NCBI GenBank assembly: GCA_029532625.1
Contig: JARFXM010000007.1
Span: 62,001-126,000 of the forward strand
DNA from: Lomentospora prolificans
Lineage: Eukaryota > Ascomycota > Sordariomycetes > Microascales > Microascaceae
Reading direction: 5' to 3'
Length of the DNA: 64,000 nucleotides
Position numbers and translations under genes: made by a program
The notes under the pieces: generated by a model
What the model was told of the DNA's origin: nothing
Seen by the model: the letters and a program-made list of their open reading frames with translations, nothing else
The model's database searches: none
Shown: one piece after another, positions 1 through 11,828 of the stretch
Position numbering within the stretch: position 1 is the first letter of the stretch
Layout: each line of letters begins with the position of its first letter

Positions 1-622
1 GTTTGCCGCCTCTCTCATGGCATCTATTCACTGGCGGTCGCGCCGTATTCCTCGGCGAAATACATGCCCCGCGACAACCCCTCCAATATCGGCTTCGAAG
101 ATGGTGAATATGGCTAAATCCCCCAACGACGATGTGCCAATCCAACAAACCTTTTGCCGCACGCTCTGCCTCGGCCGGGTCCCGGAATGACGGATGAGGG
201 AGACCGACCTCCTTACGGCTTGCTATTACTTCCTCCTCATTTCCTCGCGCGCGAGCGACTCCCGCGCCGTAATCTCGACGCGAGCCTCCGCTCCTATGCC
301 GACCACGGCGCCAAAATTGGAATTGAGTGGGACGAGCGCAGGCCGCTTTTTCAGAAGAACTTTTGGATCGCGTATGACGGAGCGTTGTTTCTTCATCACC
401 CAGACTGGGTTCATGGGGCTCGGGTCCGGGCTCCTCGCGTTTGGGGACGTGGTGGTTGTGACGCCCGGTTGCGTGACGCCGATTGTGCTGGAGACGGGGG
501 GAAACAAGGGTGAGTATCGGTTTGTAGAAGATGCGTATGTGGATGGCTACATGGACGGGAGAGAGGTGCAGAAGTGGGATGTTACGGGCCAGGTGCAGAT
601 GAAAACGTTTGTAATTCACTAA
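1..622 (+). pseudogene. 3' end of a HET-domain gene, cut by the window edge and probably decayed
   Basis: The frame ending at the stop at 620-622 reads like the C-terminal tail of HET (heterokaryon incompatibility) proteins: RRTFGSRMTERCFFITQTG, then a glycine-rich GLGSG, GDVVVV, and a final EAYVDGYMDG-like stretch (here EDAYVDGYMDG). In the family this follows the N-terminal HET domain and the motif order is the same. The same frame upstream carries a plausible family segment (QQTFCRTLCLGR) but is interrupted by TGA at 188-190, and the first ~110 bases look more coding in another frame, so at least one stop and one frame change are present unless an intron lies here. The HET domain itself would lie before base 1. 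Intact but mis-spliced remains possible. Confidence 0.6.
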
Positions 623-739
623 TGCGCCCCTTAATACTGCGTAAAATTCCATCAAGTTCACGACGTCTGTCCAGATCGCCTAGAGTTTGTAAATGCTAAT
701 ACCTAATAGCGGATGACAAGACCTCTGAGTTACATCTGA

Positions 740-3184
740 TCACTTTCCCTTTCCCAACAGCAAGCATCCACCATGTTGACTCCGGCTATCGGACAAAATC
801 AGCTCCATCAGCGGACCGACAACCGACTTTTCGAGCCCCAGGCTCAAGAGCCTTCCAATCTTGACCGCTGTCGGCTGGCTTGCCTCTAGGACTTCCCAGA
901 TCCTATCCTTCAGGCGGTTCTCCATCTGGAAGTCGGCAAGCATGGCGGCGAATGTGCTGGCGTAGTTCAGAGTCGCCAGCTGCGGATCGGGTACGAGCTC
1001 AACAGTGATTGTGCTCTTCACGTTCGGGATGGACGGGACGCTGACGGCGATGCTTGGCCGGTGCGGAAGATCTTCGGCGCTGACCTCTGCTTCGGTTGAC
1101 ACGACACCGTCGACGAGAACTCGAAGGTCTGACCGAGAGGATGCGGATAACGCTATGAAGCGAAATGTCCATCCCTTCCCGGCACTCTCGGCTGTCAATC
1201 GACCATCGGCCTGGTTGTAATCGATCGAGATTGAGCGCAAGGTCTTTGGATCAGACCCCGGAGACTGACGCTCATGGTCATCGCTAGTGTCCTCCAAAAT
1301 GTCCAAATGGCCATCACGGCCGACAACTACAATCACCTCAAAGGCACTCGGGTTGGCGCATCCATTCGCAGGCACCCGCTCGCGGTCCAATGGAATGATG
1401 GCTCCCTCTGGCGCGAGCACGGGAATGCGGTGCAGCGGGCGGTACATGACAATCTCCCTGTCGCCATCATAGACGGATCCGGTCAAGATGTCGACGTGTC
1501 TACCGGGTGGTACCCAGACATTCGTTTCCGCGTAGTTTGTCTTCCTGTCTCTCGGAGTAACAACGGGTGCTACCACTAAAGACGACCCAAAGTAGTACTG
1601 CTTCGGAAAGCGGTAGGCAATGTCTCGCGACGGAAAATTCCAGTACAACGGCTGAATCAGTGGAAGGCCCAATGCGGGTGAGGTTGCGTTCATTGTATAG
1701 ATATAAGGCACCAGCCGGTGGCGAAGCTGCATAAACTCCTTCATGGCCGCCTCGCTTTCCGGGCGATACCGCCACGGTTCCTTGGACGTCCATAGGCTGT
1801 TGGACGAGTGCAGTCGCAGGATGGGTGAAAAGGCTCCAAACTGAACCCATCTTGCGGCGAGTTCATCATCGCGGTAGCCCTCCATATGGCCACCGATATC
1901 GTGGCTCCACCAGCCGTACCCGATATTGGAAGCTGTGGCGGTGAACTCGGGCTGGAATTCAAGCGATGCCCACGTCATATGGGTGTCTCCGGAGAATCCG
2001 ACCGGGTACCGGTGACTGCCTGGACCGGCGTATCTGGAAAAGACGAGAGCATCGCCGGTTTCTTTTCGCTCTAGATCGAGAAACTGAAAATGATTTAGCA
2101 ACCACAGCGGGTCGATGCCAGGGATGCGGGTGTAGGGGCCCTGCTGCCAGTCGATCCACCAAAAGTCGCACCCTTGTTCCTCCAAACGCCGATGGACCAC
2201 GTTGAAGTATGCGTGCATGAACTTGGGTGAGGTCGGATCGAACAAGATCGGGGCTCGGTTCGTCGTGTCATGGCCGAGCACTCGCGCCAACTCCTCATAC
2301 ACGTCCTCGTGATGGTGGATGCCGGCGTGCGGATGGTCGTTGAGGGTAACCTTTAGCCCTCTGGCATGCAGCGCCTGGGTAAATGATTCTGGATCGGAAA
2401 ATAGATCTCTGTTCCAGGTGTAGCCGGTCCAGCCGACGTGGGGGACGTGGTCGCCTTTGACGATATGCCAATCCATATCGACCACAGCTACGGACAAGGG
2501 GATGTTGTCGTTTTTAAACTGATCCATCAAGGACAGGTACTCTTCCGCAGAGTAGGCGTAGTATCTACTCCACCAGTTTCCAAGAGCCCAGCGCGGAACG
2601 ACAGGCTGGCTCCCGGAAATGGCGTAGTATGACCTCATGGCGGCCCTGAAGTCGTGGCCGTAATGGAAAAGATAGCCGTCGATGCGGTCTCCCGGCCGAC
2701 GAGGCGTCACGAACCCACTGCCGTCAAACAGCATGCTCGCCGAGTCATCCAAGCTAGCAAAACCTGCCTTGGAGAGAATGCCGTGGCCCATGTCGCACCG
2801 GCCATCGGTCCAGTCCAGCGTCCTCGCCGTGCCGCCGAGGTTGTCCTTCAGCGGGCTGCTATAGCGCCATTCGCCTCCCCAGTCCGTCTGCTTGCTCGTA
2901 AAGGTGACGACCAGGCCGTTTGGGCTGAACCGTTGTTTATCGTACGTCAGGTGGAAGGAAGATGTGATGATTTCCAACTGGTCTTTGCCGTCCTTGACGC
3001 GAAAGTCCGGCTTTGGAAACTTTCGGTTGATGGCGAAAGTCGACGCACGGTCTTCGAAAACGCCGTCCGCGCTCCATTCGAAACGGAGGACTCTGTCATC
3101 GAGAACGGTGAATCGGTATTGCGGCCCAGACACGATCGACTCGGCTTCTGCGACGGGTGCGCATTGGAAGACGTATTTGTCCAT
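740..3184 (-). CDS. Glycoside hydrolase family 31 (alpha-glucosidase/alpha-xylosidase type)
   Basis: Intronless 814-residue protein. GH31 enzymes remove alpha-linked glucose or xylose from non-reducing ends with retention of configuration. The catalytic barrel is clear: RWALGNWWSRYYAYS near residue 198, VAVVDMDWH near 233, the nucleophile motif FWWIDWQQG with Asp345, and the acid/base motif GFSGD with Asp400, followed by a SHDIGGH loop. N-terminal beta-sandwich and C-terminal beta-domains flank the barrel, and the length suits the family. No signal peptide is visible after MDKYVFQC, so I infer a cytosolic enzyme acting on imported oligosaccharides. Substrate cannot be read from the sequence. 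The start is the first ATG, about 270 bases before an AT-rich promoter region. The reading frame is undamaged. Confidence 0.93.
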   Translation of the reverse strand: MDKYVFQCAPVAEAESIVSGPQYRFTVLDDRVLRFEWSADGVFEDRASTFAINRKFPKPDFRVKDGKDQLEIITSSFHLTYDKQRFSPNGLVVTFTSKQTDWGGEWRYSSPLKDNLGGTARTLDWTDGRCDMGHGILSKAGFASLDDSASMLFDGSGFVTPRRPGDRIDGYLFHYGHDFRAAMRSYYAISGSQPVVPRWALGNWWSRYYAYSAEEYLSLMDQFKNDNIPLSVAVVDMDWHIVKGDHVPHVGWTGYTWNRDLFSDPESFTQALHARGLKVTLNDHPHAGIHHHEDVYEELARVLGHDTTNRAPILFDPTSPKFMHAYFNVVHRRLEEQGCDFWWIDWQQGPYTRIPGIDPLWLLNHFQFLDLERKETGDALVFSRYAGPGSHRYPVGFSGDTHMTWASLEFQPEFTATASNIGYGWWSHDIGGHMEGYRDDELAARWVQFGAFSPILRLHSSNSLWTSKEPWRYRPESEAAMKEFMQLRHRLVPYIYTMNATSPALGLPLIQPLYWNFPSRDIAYRFPKQYYFGSSLVVAPVVTPRDRKTNYAETNVWVPPGRHVDILTGSVYDGDREIVMYRPLHRIPVLAPEGAIIPLDRERVPANGCANPSAFEVIVVVGRDGHLDILEDTSDDHERQSPGSDPKTLRSISIDYNQADGRLTAESAGKGWTFRFIALSASSRSDLRVLVDGVVSTEAEVSAEDLPHRPSIAVSVPSIPNVKSTITVELVPDPQLATLNYASTFAAMLADFQMENRLKDRIWEVLEASQPTAVKIGRLLSLGLEKSVVGPLMELILSDSRSQHGGCLLLGKGK

Positions 3185-3904
3185 GATGTTTCAAAGAGGG
3201 GAAGAGCTGTGTAACCTGGCCGGAATAGCTTGGCGTCCGATCAACGACGAGGTAATAATAATATTAATGATGAATGACACTTTCATATATTTTCTGGTGT
3301 GAAATGAGAGGAGATTTGTTGCGTCGATGCTTCTCATCGATAATATTATTAGTTTCATATACTTTAGATCTCTGGGGTTGGAGTGTGAGCAGGAAGAGAA
3401 CAATGGCAATTATAGTTGGAGGTGGGGTCGGTGCTACGTCCTGTTGACGTTGGGCCGACACAATGTACGATGTAGGAGCTGATATTATTAGGTCTGGTCT
3501 TACAAATCATCAGTATTCGTTATTAACTGCTTCTTCCGATCAACCTATTGACTTTAACAACTCTGTTATCATCCTAGGTTGAAGCACATATAAGGACTAA
3601 ATTCATAACAAACCAAATATAATACACTGGAAAACACATTATATAAAGGGGATCGGGCACATGTATTATATGTATATGTAAATATGGGTGGCCACTGTGT
3701 TCGTGTTCGGACGTGGGTCTACTTTTGCCGCTGATGTCAACTTCAATCCCACTAATACCCAATATTGGGGCTCGCTCTTTCGAACCAATGGGAAGATAAT
3801 CGGCCTCAGCTTTACATATAGACGTGAATAGATTCATATCCACCACCACAGCTCCATTTATATCCATGATTGGCCATAGAGCCGTTGTCTCATTAAATCG
3901 ATAA
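3185..3904. other. Upstream region of the GH31 gene; no convincing gene
   Basis: AT-rich, with several TATA-like stretches on the minus strand around 3250-3400 that could serve the GH31 promoter. A 97-codon minus-strand frame at 3574-3867 exists but has no recognisable domain or signal peptide. Confidence 0.5.
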
Positions 3905-4146
3905 CAAGGAGTTAAATAACGTCTATGGCAAGAAGTACTGGATCAAGTATACCGGCAAGGAATGGAGATGCATGCGGCTTTGCCGTCAACAAGGGCTCAC
4001 ATCACGGGAAGACCCACGGCCACTTGATGCAGGGTAAGAAGAAGGTTGGCACTTGCAAGGTCGATACCAAGAACCGATACGGCAAGACTTGCAGTGTCTT
4101 TGGCGCTTCGAACTTCTGGTCGCTTGTTCGGTGCAGATTCGAGTAA
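3905..4146 (+). pseudogene. Small cysteine-containing protein remnant (unrecognised)
   Basis: Two adjacent plus frames look like pieces of one small basic protein: an upstream piece without ATG (NVYGKKYWIKYTGKEW) and a downstream piece carrying DACGF, GTCKV, KTCSV and a terminal VRCRFE, four cysteines in about 55 residues, rich in Lys, Gly and His. The pieces are one base out of frame with each other and no secretion signal or intron resolves it. The four-cysteine, Gly/Lys-rich character suggests a small secreted protein, but I do not recognise the family. The 73-codon ORF from the ATG at 3925 could alternatively be a real short gene. Confidence 0.3.
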
Positions 4147-7100
4147 AATGTAATAGGAGCTGGATGTGAGAGGAGTCCAAAGTGCCTTCAGGTTTGGAGG
4201 ACCTTAGGACATTTCCGTGGTAATATTCAGCTATGATAGAGTGGAAATGGTTGTTGTATTATGCTTGAGCCACTCTCTGCGAGTATTAGTCTCCGTTTCC
4301 ACAGGCCATCATGGGATCACTGAATCTACTCACTGAATATGTTCAGGATGACTATTATATTGACAGCGCTCATTGAAACGGCTGGATATATATTTTTTCT
4401 ATCTCACCGAGAATAGAGGTGGATTTCATATGCTGGTATGTATTATTGTAAACATCAATTGAGTTAATACTAATCTTCTGAAAGGTATTGTCTCCATGTT
4501 GTGCTTGGCTTTGCAGAGTAATCTAAACGTGATGTCGATGAAGGGCGTGTTGCACTTTTCTTATGCTCAAAGCAGGGGGGCGAACCCATTCTCGTTGGGC
4601 ATGAATCTCTAATGCGTGTGAGCCTGATAGATGTACCTGGTCCGAGTCGTTCTGGTTAACGCTCTCAGCATGAATCTGCTACGAGATATATCTGCGGCCA
4701 TTCATCACATTCTCATGTCTAGGCACCTTTTAGTGATCGCCCGAATTTCTGTATATTGGGAGCAGCACAATCCTCAGCCCATTTCCTTTCTACCTAGGCG
4801 ATCCCAGTTTCCTCTCCTCTCTCGCTATGCTCAATAAGGGGCGACCTGCCCCTGGGCTGGGACTCAGGTAGCACAGCGCTCACTGGTTCAAAATTCTATT
4901 GGGCGTCAGGCGAATGCGAGCGGAACATCCGAATCTGCGATTTGGGCAAACCCATAATCCCATGGAACAGATTACGCCTGCCTTATGATGATGTTGTGTA
5001 TTGTAGGATTCTGGGATTTGACTGAAAATGGAGCAGTATTCATTGTCCATCTTCACTTCTGTGCCTGCAACCATCCTGATAGTGATGGTGGGTAATATTC
5101 CACGGCGAACTAACCTTGGATAGTTGCACACTTTGTAGTTCGTCTTTTCCGACCTCCTTCGCCGCGAATAGTCATGTAGTTCAGAGGTATCAATACTAAA
5201 GAATAGCGCCCTTCTCCTTTGCCTGGATCACACTGAGCAGGGCCATTGGGAAGATACACCCCTTGACATCCCGAAGGTCATTATGCTTAATCGTGGCTGA
5301 TCAGGTGTGATATTTACAGTTCCAAAAGCCTCAATCCTTACGGGGCCTCCGCCTCGACCATCGGTGTCCAGGTGGCTCGGTGGGTCAGCGGAACTTAACA
5401 CTACCCCTTTCATAGCTACTCTTTTGAATTTCCAGCCTCCAATGGGCTTCGGGTTTGGCTTGTGCCATAATCCATTCGGGATTACCCGTACCCAAGCCAA
5501 ACCATCTTGCCGTTGACCAATCCTTAGCGATAAAAGGGAAGCGCTGTAGCTGGTGTTATACAAAGCAAGTGGAATAGCTAGTATGTGTCAACGTTGCTGG
5601 GGGTGCTACACGGATGCGCCCTCTCTGAGCGTCCCTGTCTGTCGCATCGCTGCCTACTATTCCTACCTGGACAAGTATATAGTAATAGGATGTCTTCATG
5701 TCGCGAGAGTTGGTACCCTGACACGAAGGACATGTTCCTTGATCGTTCCCTACTATTAATCAAATGCATCCCAGCATTCTTGTACACATTGTTCTCTACA
5801 TAAGAAATAACATACCCTAGTAGATGGGACATAAATCCCAATTAAGTTTTGATCGTATGAATATAGAGGAGGGGAAAGATAAATGTTACCATGTTGGGGT
5901 GCTTGTCTAGTAATTATTCATTATTATCATTGCTACTAGATGATAATCACCATGTCGCCGTATTTCATAGTAATAAGATCTTTCTTCTACCTGAGTAGTC
6001 ATGCTAATAAGAAATTCGTCGTCTTATTCGCCTCGTTAGATCATAATGACTTATGAAAGATGGATGGAAAGCTGTATTGAAGGACCCATGTTCTATTACC
6101 GAGGGAAGGCCACAAGACAGTATCCAAATTTGTCTTCCTCTTCATAAGGCATGTATATTCGCTATTTCTCTGCTTTCTCGTTAAAGCGGTCCGCCTACCA
6201 GTCTTGCGTCCTGCAGTTCGCGGCCTATCATCCCTGCAACGCAACGCGCACTTCCCAGCCCGCAAGAAGGGGCCCTCAGTCTGGTTGATCCGGCCGCCTG
6301 TCACCCTCATCTTCCGTGGCTAGCATTCAGGACACACGGTGGGTGTACCGCGGGAGAAACATACTCGAACACTTGCGATTGCGAGGTCCTACGTGTGTAT
6401 CCGTAATATTTGTCTCCGGAGCGTGTGAGCACGTTCATCCTATTAACATTTAGCACTTTTACAGACCTAGAGGTAATTATGAAAAGTTATTCTTGCTCCA
6501 TCATTCCATCTATCGTCTTCAAAAGGTACAAGTTTTATCCTAGAAAATTGTAGGGCGTTGTGATGTAGAGTTAGGAGACAGATTACATGCAGAAAGTTTC
6601 AAAGTTGGAAACTTGTTATTCCTCAAGATTGTTCGCCTTGTTTGTTCGCCTTAATATTTATTATGTAGATACCTATACTCATCCAAAACAGTCTTAGCTC
6701 ACACCGTAATTCAAGCTTATCAAGAATGTGGCCCCGAGTACTCCATCTTGTTACACGGCATTCCGTCGTATTTCTCACCACTCGCCGCCCCCCCCTACCT
6801 GGGAGGAGACGTCTCTTATCGCTCGCCTCAGTCTGAGGACGAACTCATTCCCATACACATCTGTCTATCCGTATGCGGGGTTGAAGGCAACGAGGCTCTG
6901 GCTATTGAGGTCGTCCTTGCCAGCCATTGAACAATTGACGCCTCGAAATATTGATACCTCATTTCACTTGTCCATTTACTGCTGGGGGGACTATTGGCAA
7001 ATTATATTAGGCCACGATATGCATCCTTCAACTCTTCCAAACACCCTCTTCTCGCTGCGTTGAATGCGAGTGGCTGCAAGCGGCATCTCGCCACTTCTTC

Positions 7101-7313
7101 AACACCCTCTTGTCGCTACATTGCAGGTGCCAGCATTAATGTTTGAGAAAAAAAGGACACGAAGTCCAGCCATGTTGGTTATATAATGATACCTGCACCC
7201 ACGCGAATTCCTCCCAGTTCCTCTTCTTTCTCAGTTCTCTGCGAACCAAGAATGCTGGCACACTAAAGACTGCCTTTAGGCCTTTCTACCCCTGGCTCGA
7301 GTATAATAGTAGG
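4147..7313. other. Long gene-free, AT-leaning stretch
   Basis: About 3.2 kb with many short frames on both strands and no recognisable protein motif, terminal repeat or RNA gene. The last ~300 bases before 7314 contain a repeated CAACACCCTCTT element (around 7042 and 7100) and lead into the VIT/VWA gene, so they probably include its promoter and 5' leader. Confidence 0.5.
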
Positions 7314-10300
7314 ATGACGACCACCGCTGGTATCACATGGGACGGACAGAGAGATTGCCTACGGCCGCTTTGGGTCAACATACAAGCCAGAGTCGTCGAT
7401 GATGTTGCATCCTTCACCACAACGCAAACATTCTGGAATCACACCGAGAGCCACCTTGCCCGAGCAGTCTATACCTTTCCGCTCCCAAATTCATGTTCCG
7501 TGACTGATTTCTCCTGCCAATTCGGCAGAGCAAACGCCAACAAGCTGCTCGTCGCCAATGTCCAGCCTAGGGAAGAAGCGAGAGCTAATTTCGACAAGGC
7601 CGAAACCACGGCGGGGTTAGGGGAACTCAACACCCCCGAGATCTTCACTTCTTCTCTCGGAAACATTCCTGCTAAGGCTAGGCTGAGAGTAAAAATATCC
7701 TTCACATGTTTCCTGCAGCGCCATCTGCGTGAAGCGGATGATGTGACTGTGGTGACGCTGACCATTCCCACCACCATCGCCCCGCGGTACGGGAATCTAC
7801 CCTTGGAGATGAAGCACGCAAATATTACAAAGCCCCCGGGGATAAGCATTGAAGCCATCATCATCTCCAGGGACCCAACTCTTGTAATACGGACGCGATG
7901 TCAGGGCCAGAACATAACCGAAAGGCCTTATCTGGAACGCAACACCCGAAAGCACTGGGAGGAGGCCGGAACGTTGATAAAACTGGAGGCCACCGAAGCG
8001 CTAGGTGGGGACTTTGTTGTGGAGATGTACCGGCGCATCGAGAGCGACCGGCCATATGCCTGGGTAGAGCAGCACCCAGACTGGCCTGACCAGAGAGCGA
8101 TGATGATCTCAATCCCTCCTGCCTTTGCAACCAACCGGTCGTCATCCGGCCACAGCGAGATTTTGTTTCTCGCCGATAGGTCTGGGTCCATGGAGGAAAA
8201 GATTCCGGCACTGAAGAACGCGATGAGATTCTTCTTGAGAGGCATCCCCGAGGGCAAGCTCTTCAACATCTGGTGCTTCGGAACGACGTACACGTCGATG
8301 TGGAGCCACTCGGGCACGTACACGGCGAAAAGCCTATCCCATGCAGAAAGCTATGTTGCAAAGAAGTTCAGGTCAGACATGGGAGGAACCGAGCTGCTCC
8401 CTGCGCTAAAAGCAATGGTTAAAGTGCGAGATGCCACGGCTGCGACCGATGTGATTGTCTTGACCGACGGGGAATATTGGGCCCTGGACGACACCGTCGA
8501 CTATATCCGCCAGACTAGGCAAGAGACGAATGGAGGAGTGCGGTTCTTCGCGCTCGGCATCGGAAACGAGGTCTCCCACGCCCTTGTCGAGGGCATTGCG
8601 CTTGCTGGTGGAGGGTACTCCCAGGTATTGAGTGCTAATAATACAGGCGGAAGTGATCTCGGGGGGAGTCTGGTGGCTATGCTTGACAAAGCCTTGGAAG
8701 ATCATATAAGTTCGGTGGAAATCCATTTCCACGGCATTGATAAAAGCCAAAGCCAAGGTATGTATGTTTTAGTCGCCTGTGTTGCTTTTTCCATTATTTC
8801 TTTTTTTACATTTTTTTTTTTTTCCATTTTCTTTTTCATCATAGCATATTTTCTATGTTGCATTTTCCCATTGCTTTATTCACAGCCGCTGACGAGTTTT
8901 CAACTCGCTTTCGGCAGACTCAACTTACCTCCAAAGGCCTGTGCTGCTCAGGTCTCCGTTCAACAACATGCAGATGTCGCCGTTTGTCCATAATCGCATC
9001 TTTCTCCTATTCAGCACGGCTGAATGGAGACACTCCATTCCGAGATGGGTCCAGGTCATCAGAAACGACAGTAACGGATCAAACAACGTCATAAACGTCG
9101 AGGTTAGGTCCCTGCTCAAGACTGGGCCTCTCCTACACAGGCTTGCGGCGCGGGCCCTCCTAGGCGATCTCGAAAGGCGCGAAAGCTGGATTCAGGCGCA
9201 TCCTCTCGCACCTCTCAGGTATTCCGCCGAGGAAGAAAGCCTAATAAGAAGGGAAGGGGAGGAACTAGGAGTGAAGTACAACATTGCATCTAAATGGACA
9301 AGCTTCTTCCTCCGGCAACTCTCCAATCCCAGCTTAGATGACCGATTCCTCCTGGAGTCGGAAGACCGGCCGAACACGGATCCCCAGACCGAGCGGAAGA
9401 AAGGGAGTACCTCGCGAAACACGCATTCAAAGCCCCAAAAGAAATCCTTACATCCCAGCGGCCAGAAAGTGTCTGAGAAGGCAGCCCGTTCAAGGCATAC
9501 TGTGCAGTCACAGAACCGGTCTGGTACGGCGTCTCGAAAAAGCCAGGATTCTCGGTCGGCTAAACAGCCACATGTAGACGTCTTAGAGGATACCTCGTCT
9601 CCATTGCCTCCACTGTCCGAGACGGTATCGAGACACAGGAGTTCTAAGACCAGCAGCAAAGACAAATCTAGACAGGCTTCTAGTGGCAAGGCCATTCTCG
9701 ACGACAGAAGCAGTGGTTTACATTCGACCGAAGCATGTTCTCCCGACAACACAAATTATGGCAGTTACTCTCAGCCCTTGGTTAGGCCTACCGCGGAAAA
9801 CTCTTATGAACATTTGAACCGATCGGACAACATGTCGGGCTGGTCTGAGGAAGTTCCATCCTTGATATCTCCTGTTGTATTACCAACTTTAGCCATTCAC
9901 GCTCCGCACTCAATTCCCGCTTCAAGCTCGGCCATGGTGAGCGTCGAAGCGGCTGCTCCTCCGCACAGGGATCACGAAAACGACGCTGGCGAGACTGTGG
10001 TTTCATCTTTGATCAATCTCCAGGCTCCTGCGGGATATTTCGAATTTCCCGAGCAGCAGAGCGGCGAGTGGCTTCTCGGCAAGGAGTTTGCCGACATCAT
10101 GGCCAAATTAGCTGGGATGGAAGTCTCGCTTGCATCCACCATTGCCGTCATCACGCTGCTGCGTCGGAATTATAAGCAATACCGGAGCCTTTATCGGCGG
10201 GCTCTAGCAAAGGCTATCCACTATGTGCAAAAAGCTTTTCCGAATTGTGGTATCGAGGATGAAAATGTGCTTCTTGACGCCTTTGTCCCGCACCACGAGG

Positions 10301-10824
10301 TAACATTGCCCTATGATTACGCCGCCGCCGCGTCCGGAAACAGCAGTTGGGATGACAGCAATGGCAATGGAGAGGAGCTAAATCTGGCTTGGAGGTTGAA
10401 GACCTTGGCTCGGACGCTCGAAGGCGTCGGCCACGGTGCCAATCGAAAAACGCTTGCATCTCTAGATCAGAAGATTAAGGAGATAGAAGCCATTGCGCTG
10501 GGCCTCGGCACTTCGCATCCGAATATCAATGACCCGATCGACAGGACTGGGGAATTCGGAGAGCAGGCCTTTCAACCATATTTCCCCCCTAATAGTTCCA
10601 GCCAGCCACATGTTCCGTCAACGACACTGCCGTACTTCCCACCCATTGACAATTTAACCATTGCTGATTCCTCTCATTACTATGGCCGAAGTAGCCTTAG
10701 TATGGAACAGGAGGCCATGAGTGATAATCCGGCCGTGTATGACTACGGCGCCGTCCCGATAGAGGCCTACGAAGGAGAGTTTGCAGGATCCGGGAGACAC
10801 TCATGGCGGACATTGTCCGATTAG
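7314..10824 (+). CDS. VIT and von Willebrand factor A domain protein
   Basis: Two exons, 7314-8757 and about 8918-10824, giving roughly 1,116 residues. Exon 1 holds a VIT domain (ITWDGQRDCLRPLWVNIQAR onward; YTFPLPNSCSVTDFSCQFG) and a VWA domain with an intact MIDAS site: FLADRSGSM near residue 288, GGTELLPAL, then VLTDGEYW. Exon 2 carries the linker RLAARALLGDLERRESW and GVKYNIASKWTSF found in fungal VIT/VWA proteins, a 300-residue Ser/Lys-rich disordered stretch, and a globular C terminus. The donor is GTATGT at 8758; two acceptors (exon from 8897 or 8918) keep frame, and the intron has a long T-rich tract. The ATG at 7314 directly precedes the VIT domain; an earlier in-frame start is AT-rich and non-homologous. 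Role in fungi is poorly known; metal-dependent protein binding is inferred. Confidence 0.88.
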
Positions 10825-11828
10825 ATTGATATCCAAGTTTCACTGAGTCTCTTGATTTCCAAATCTGAACCCTTTCTTTGCATGGCCCTAGCCTTGTATT
10901 AATATCGTGCCGCACCCTTTCTGATTCCAAAACACTCGGTCACCAAAGCCCACTATTAAACCCCAAAACATTTGCGTCTCTGGCCAGGCCTTGGAAAGCC
11001 CTTGCTAGGAGTGAGAGCGTAATGGACGCTGGAAGCTGACAACGAAAGACTCATCTTGTAAAAGCCTGAGTCATAGCATCGAACCCAAGCTTAGCTGGAG
11101 GTCTTGACGCCCATCACATTGGGGATTTCGTATTACAGTTATTAGTAGCCAATAGTGCAGAGAAAACGGAGCCGCATGGTCGATATGGGTGGGTAATGTA
11201 CCACATCTAGGTGGTGTAGTACTAGCATTCCACATCTTCGCGATAGGCTGATTCGACCGGCGTTTGGCACTTTAGTACGGCAGACCTAGGCACCTATAGA
11301 GCTATTAAAGCAAGCATATTGAGTGGACAGAGGTATCAAGGTGATGAGGTGCAGTAGCATTGACTACAAGAATGAAGCGATGACTTGTTTGATACATAGA
11401 TATTCTTGAGGGCATTAATGTAATCAAAGTAGGGGTGCGTATTTCCGCTACAAGCTATCAGTGGTAACGCAAATACCCGAATAGACTCCTTAATATCTCT
11501 CGCGGCTGTCTCAATCCTTTCCCAGTCGAGAGTGAAATAGTGTGCCTCTCGTGGGACAGCGACATTAACGATTGTACACCTATCATCCCATGTTAGAGCG
11601 AGCCGTGACAGTTTAACGATCTGAAGCTGTGCCCTCTTGGTCCCCTTTTTTTAATTCTTCGTTTGACTCTGTTACGCAGGAGTTCTCGCCATAGTTTCCT
11701 GGCGCCCGGGTTTTGCGGAGTCATGGGATTGAAAAGAAACCCCATGTATACTATTCGATATAATAATGGTCTCTTCGTTATCCGGGAGGCCACTCGGGCG
11801 GCGGGCTCGCAACCGTCTCCTTGGAAGG
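10825..11828. other. Intergenic; nothing recognised
   Basis: About 1 kb between convergent transcription units with no domain-bearing frame, RNA gene or repeat that I can support. It should contain the 3' ends of both neighbours. Confidence 0.5.

Noticed and set aside
3574..3867. 97-codon minus frame
   Set aside because: No signal, domain or start context; hydrophobic tail only. Likely chance.
5228..5563. 111-codon minus frame with protein-like middle
   Set aside because: Opposite strand is equally open and no family motif is present.
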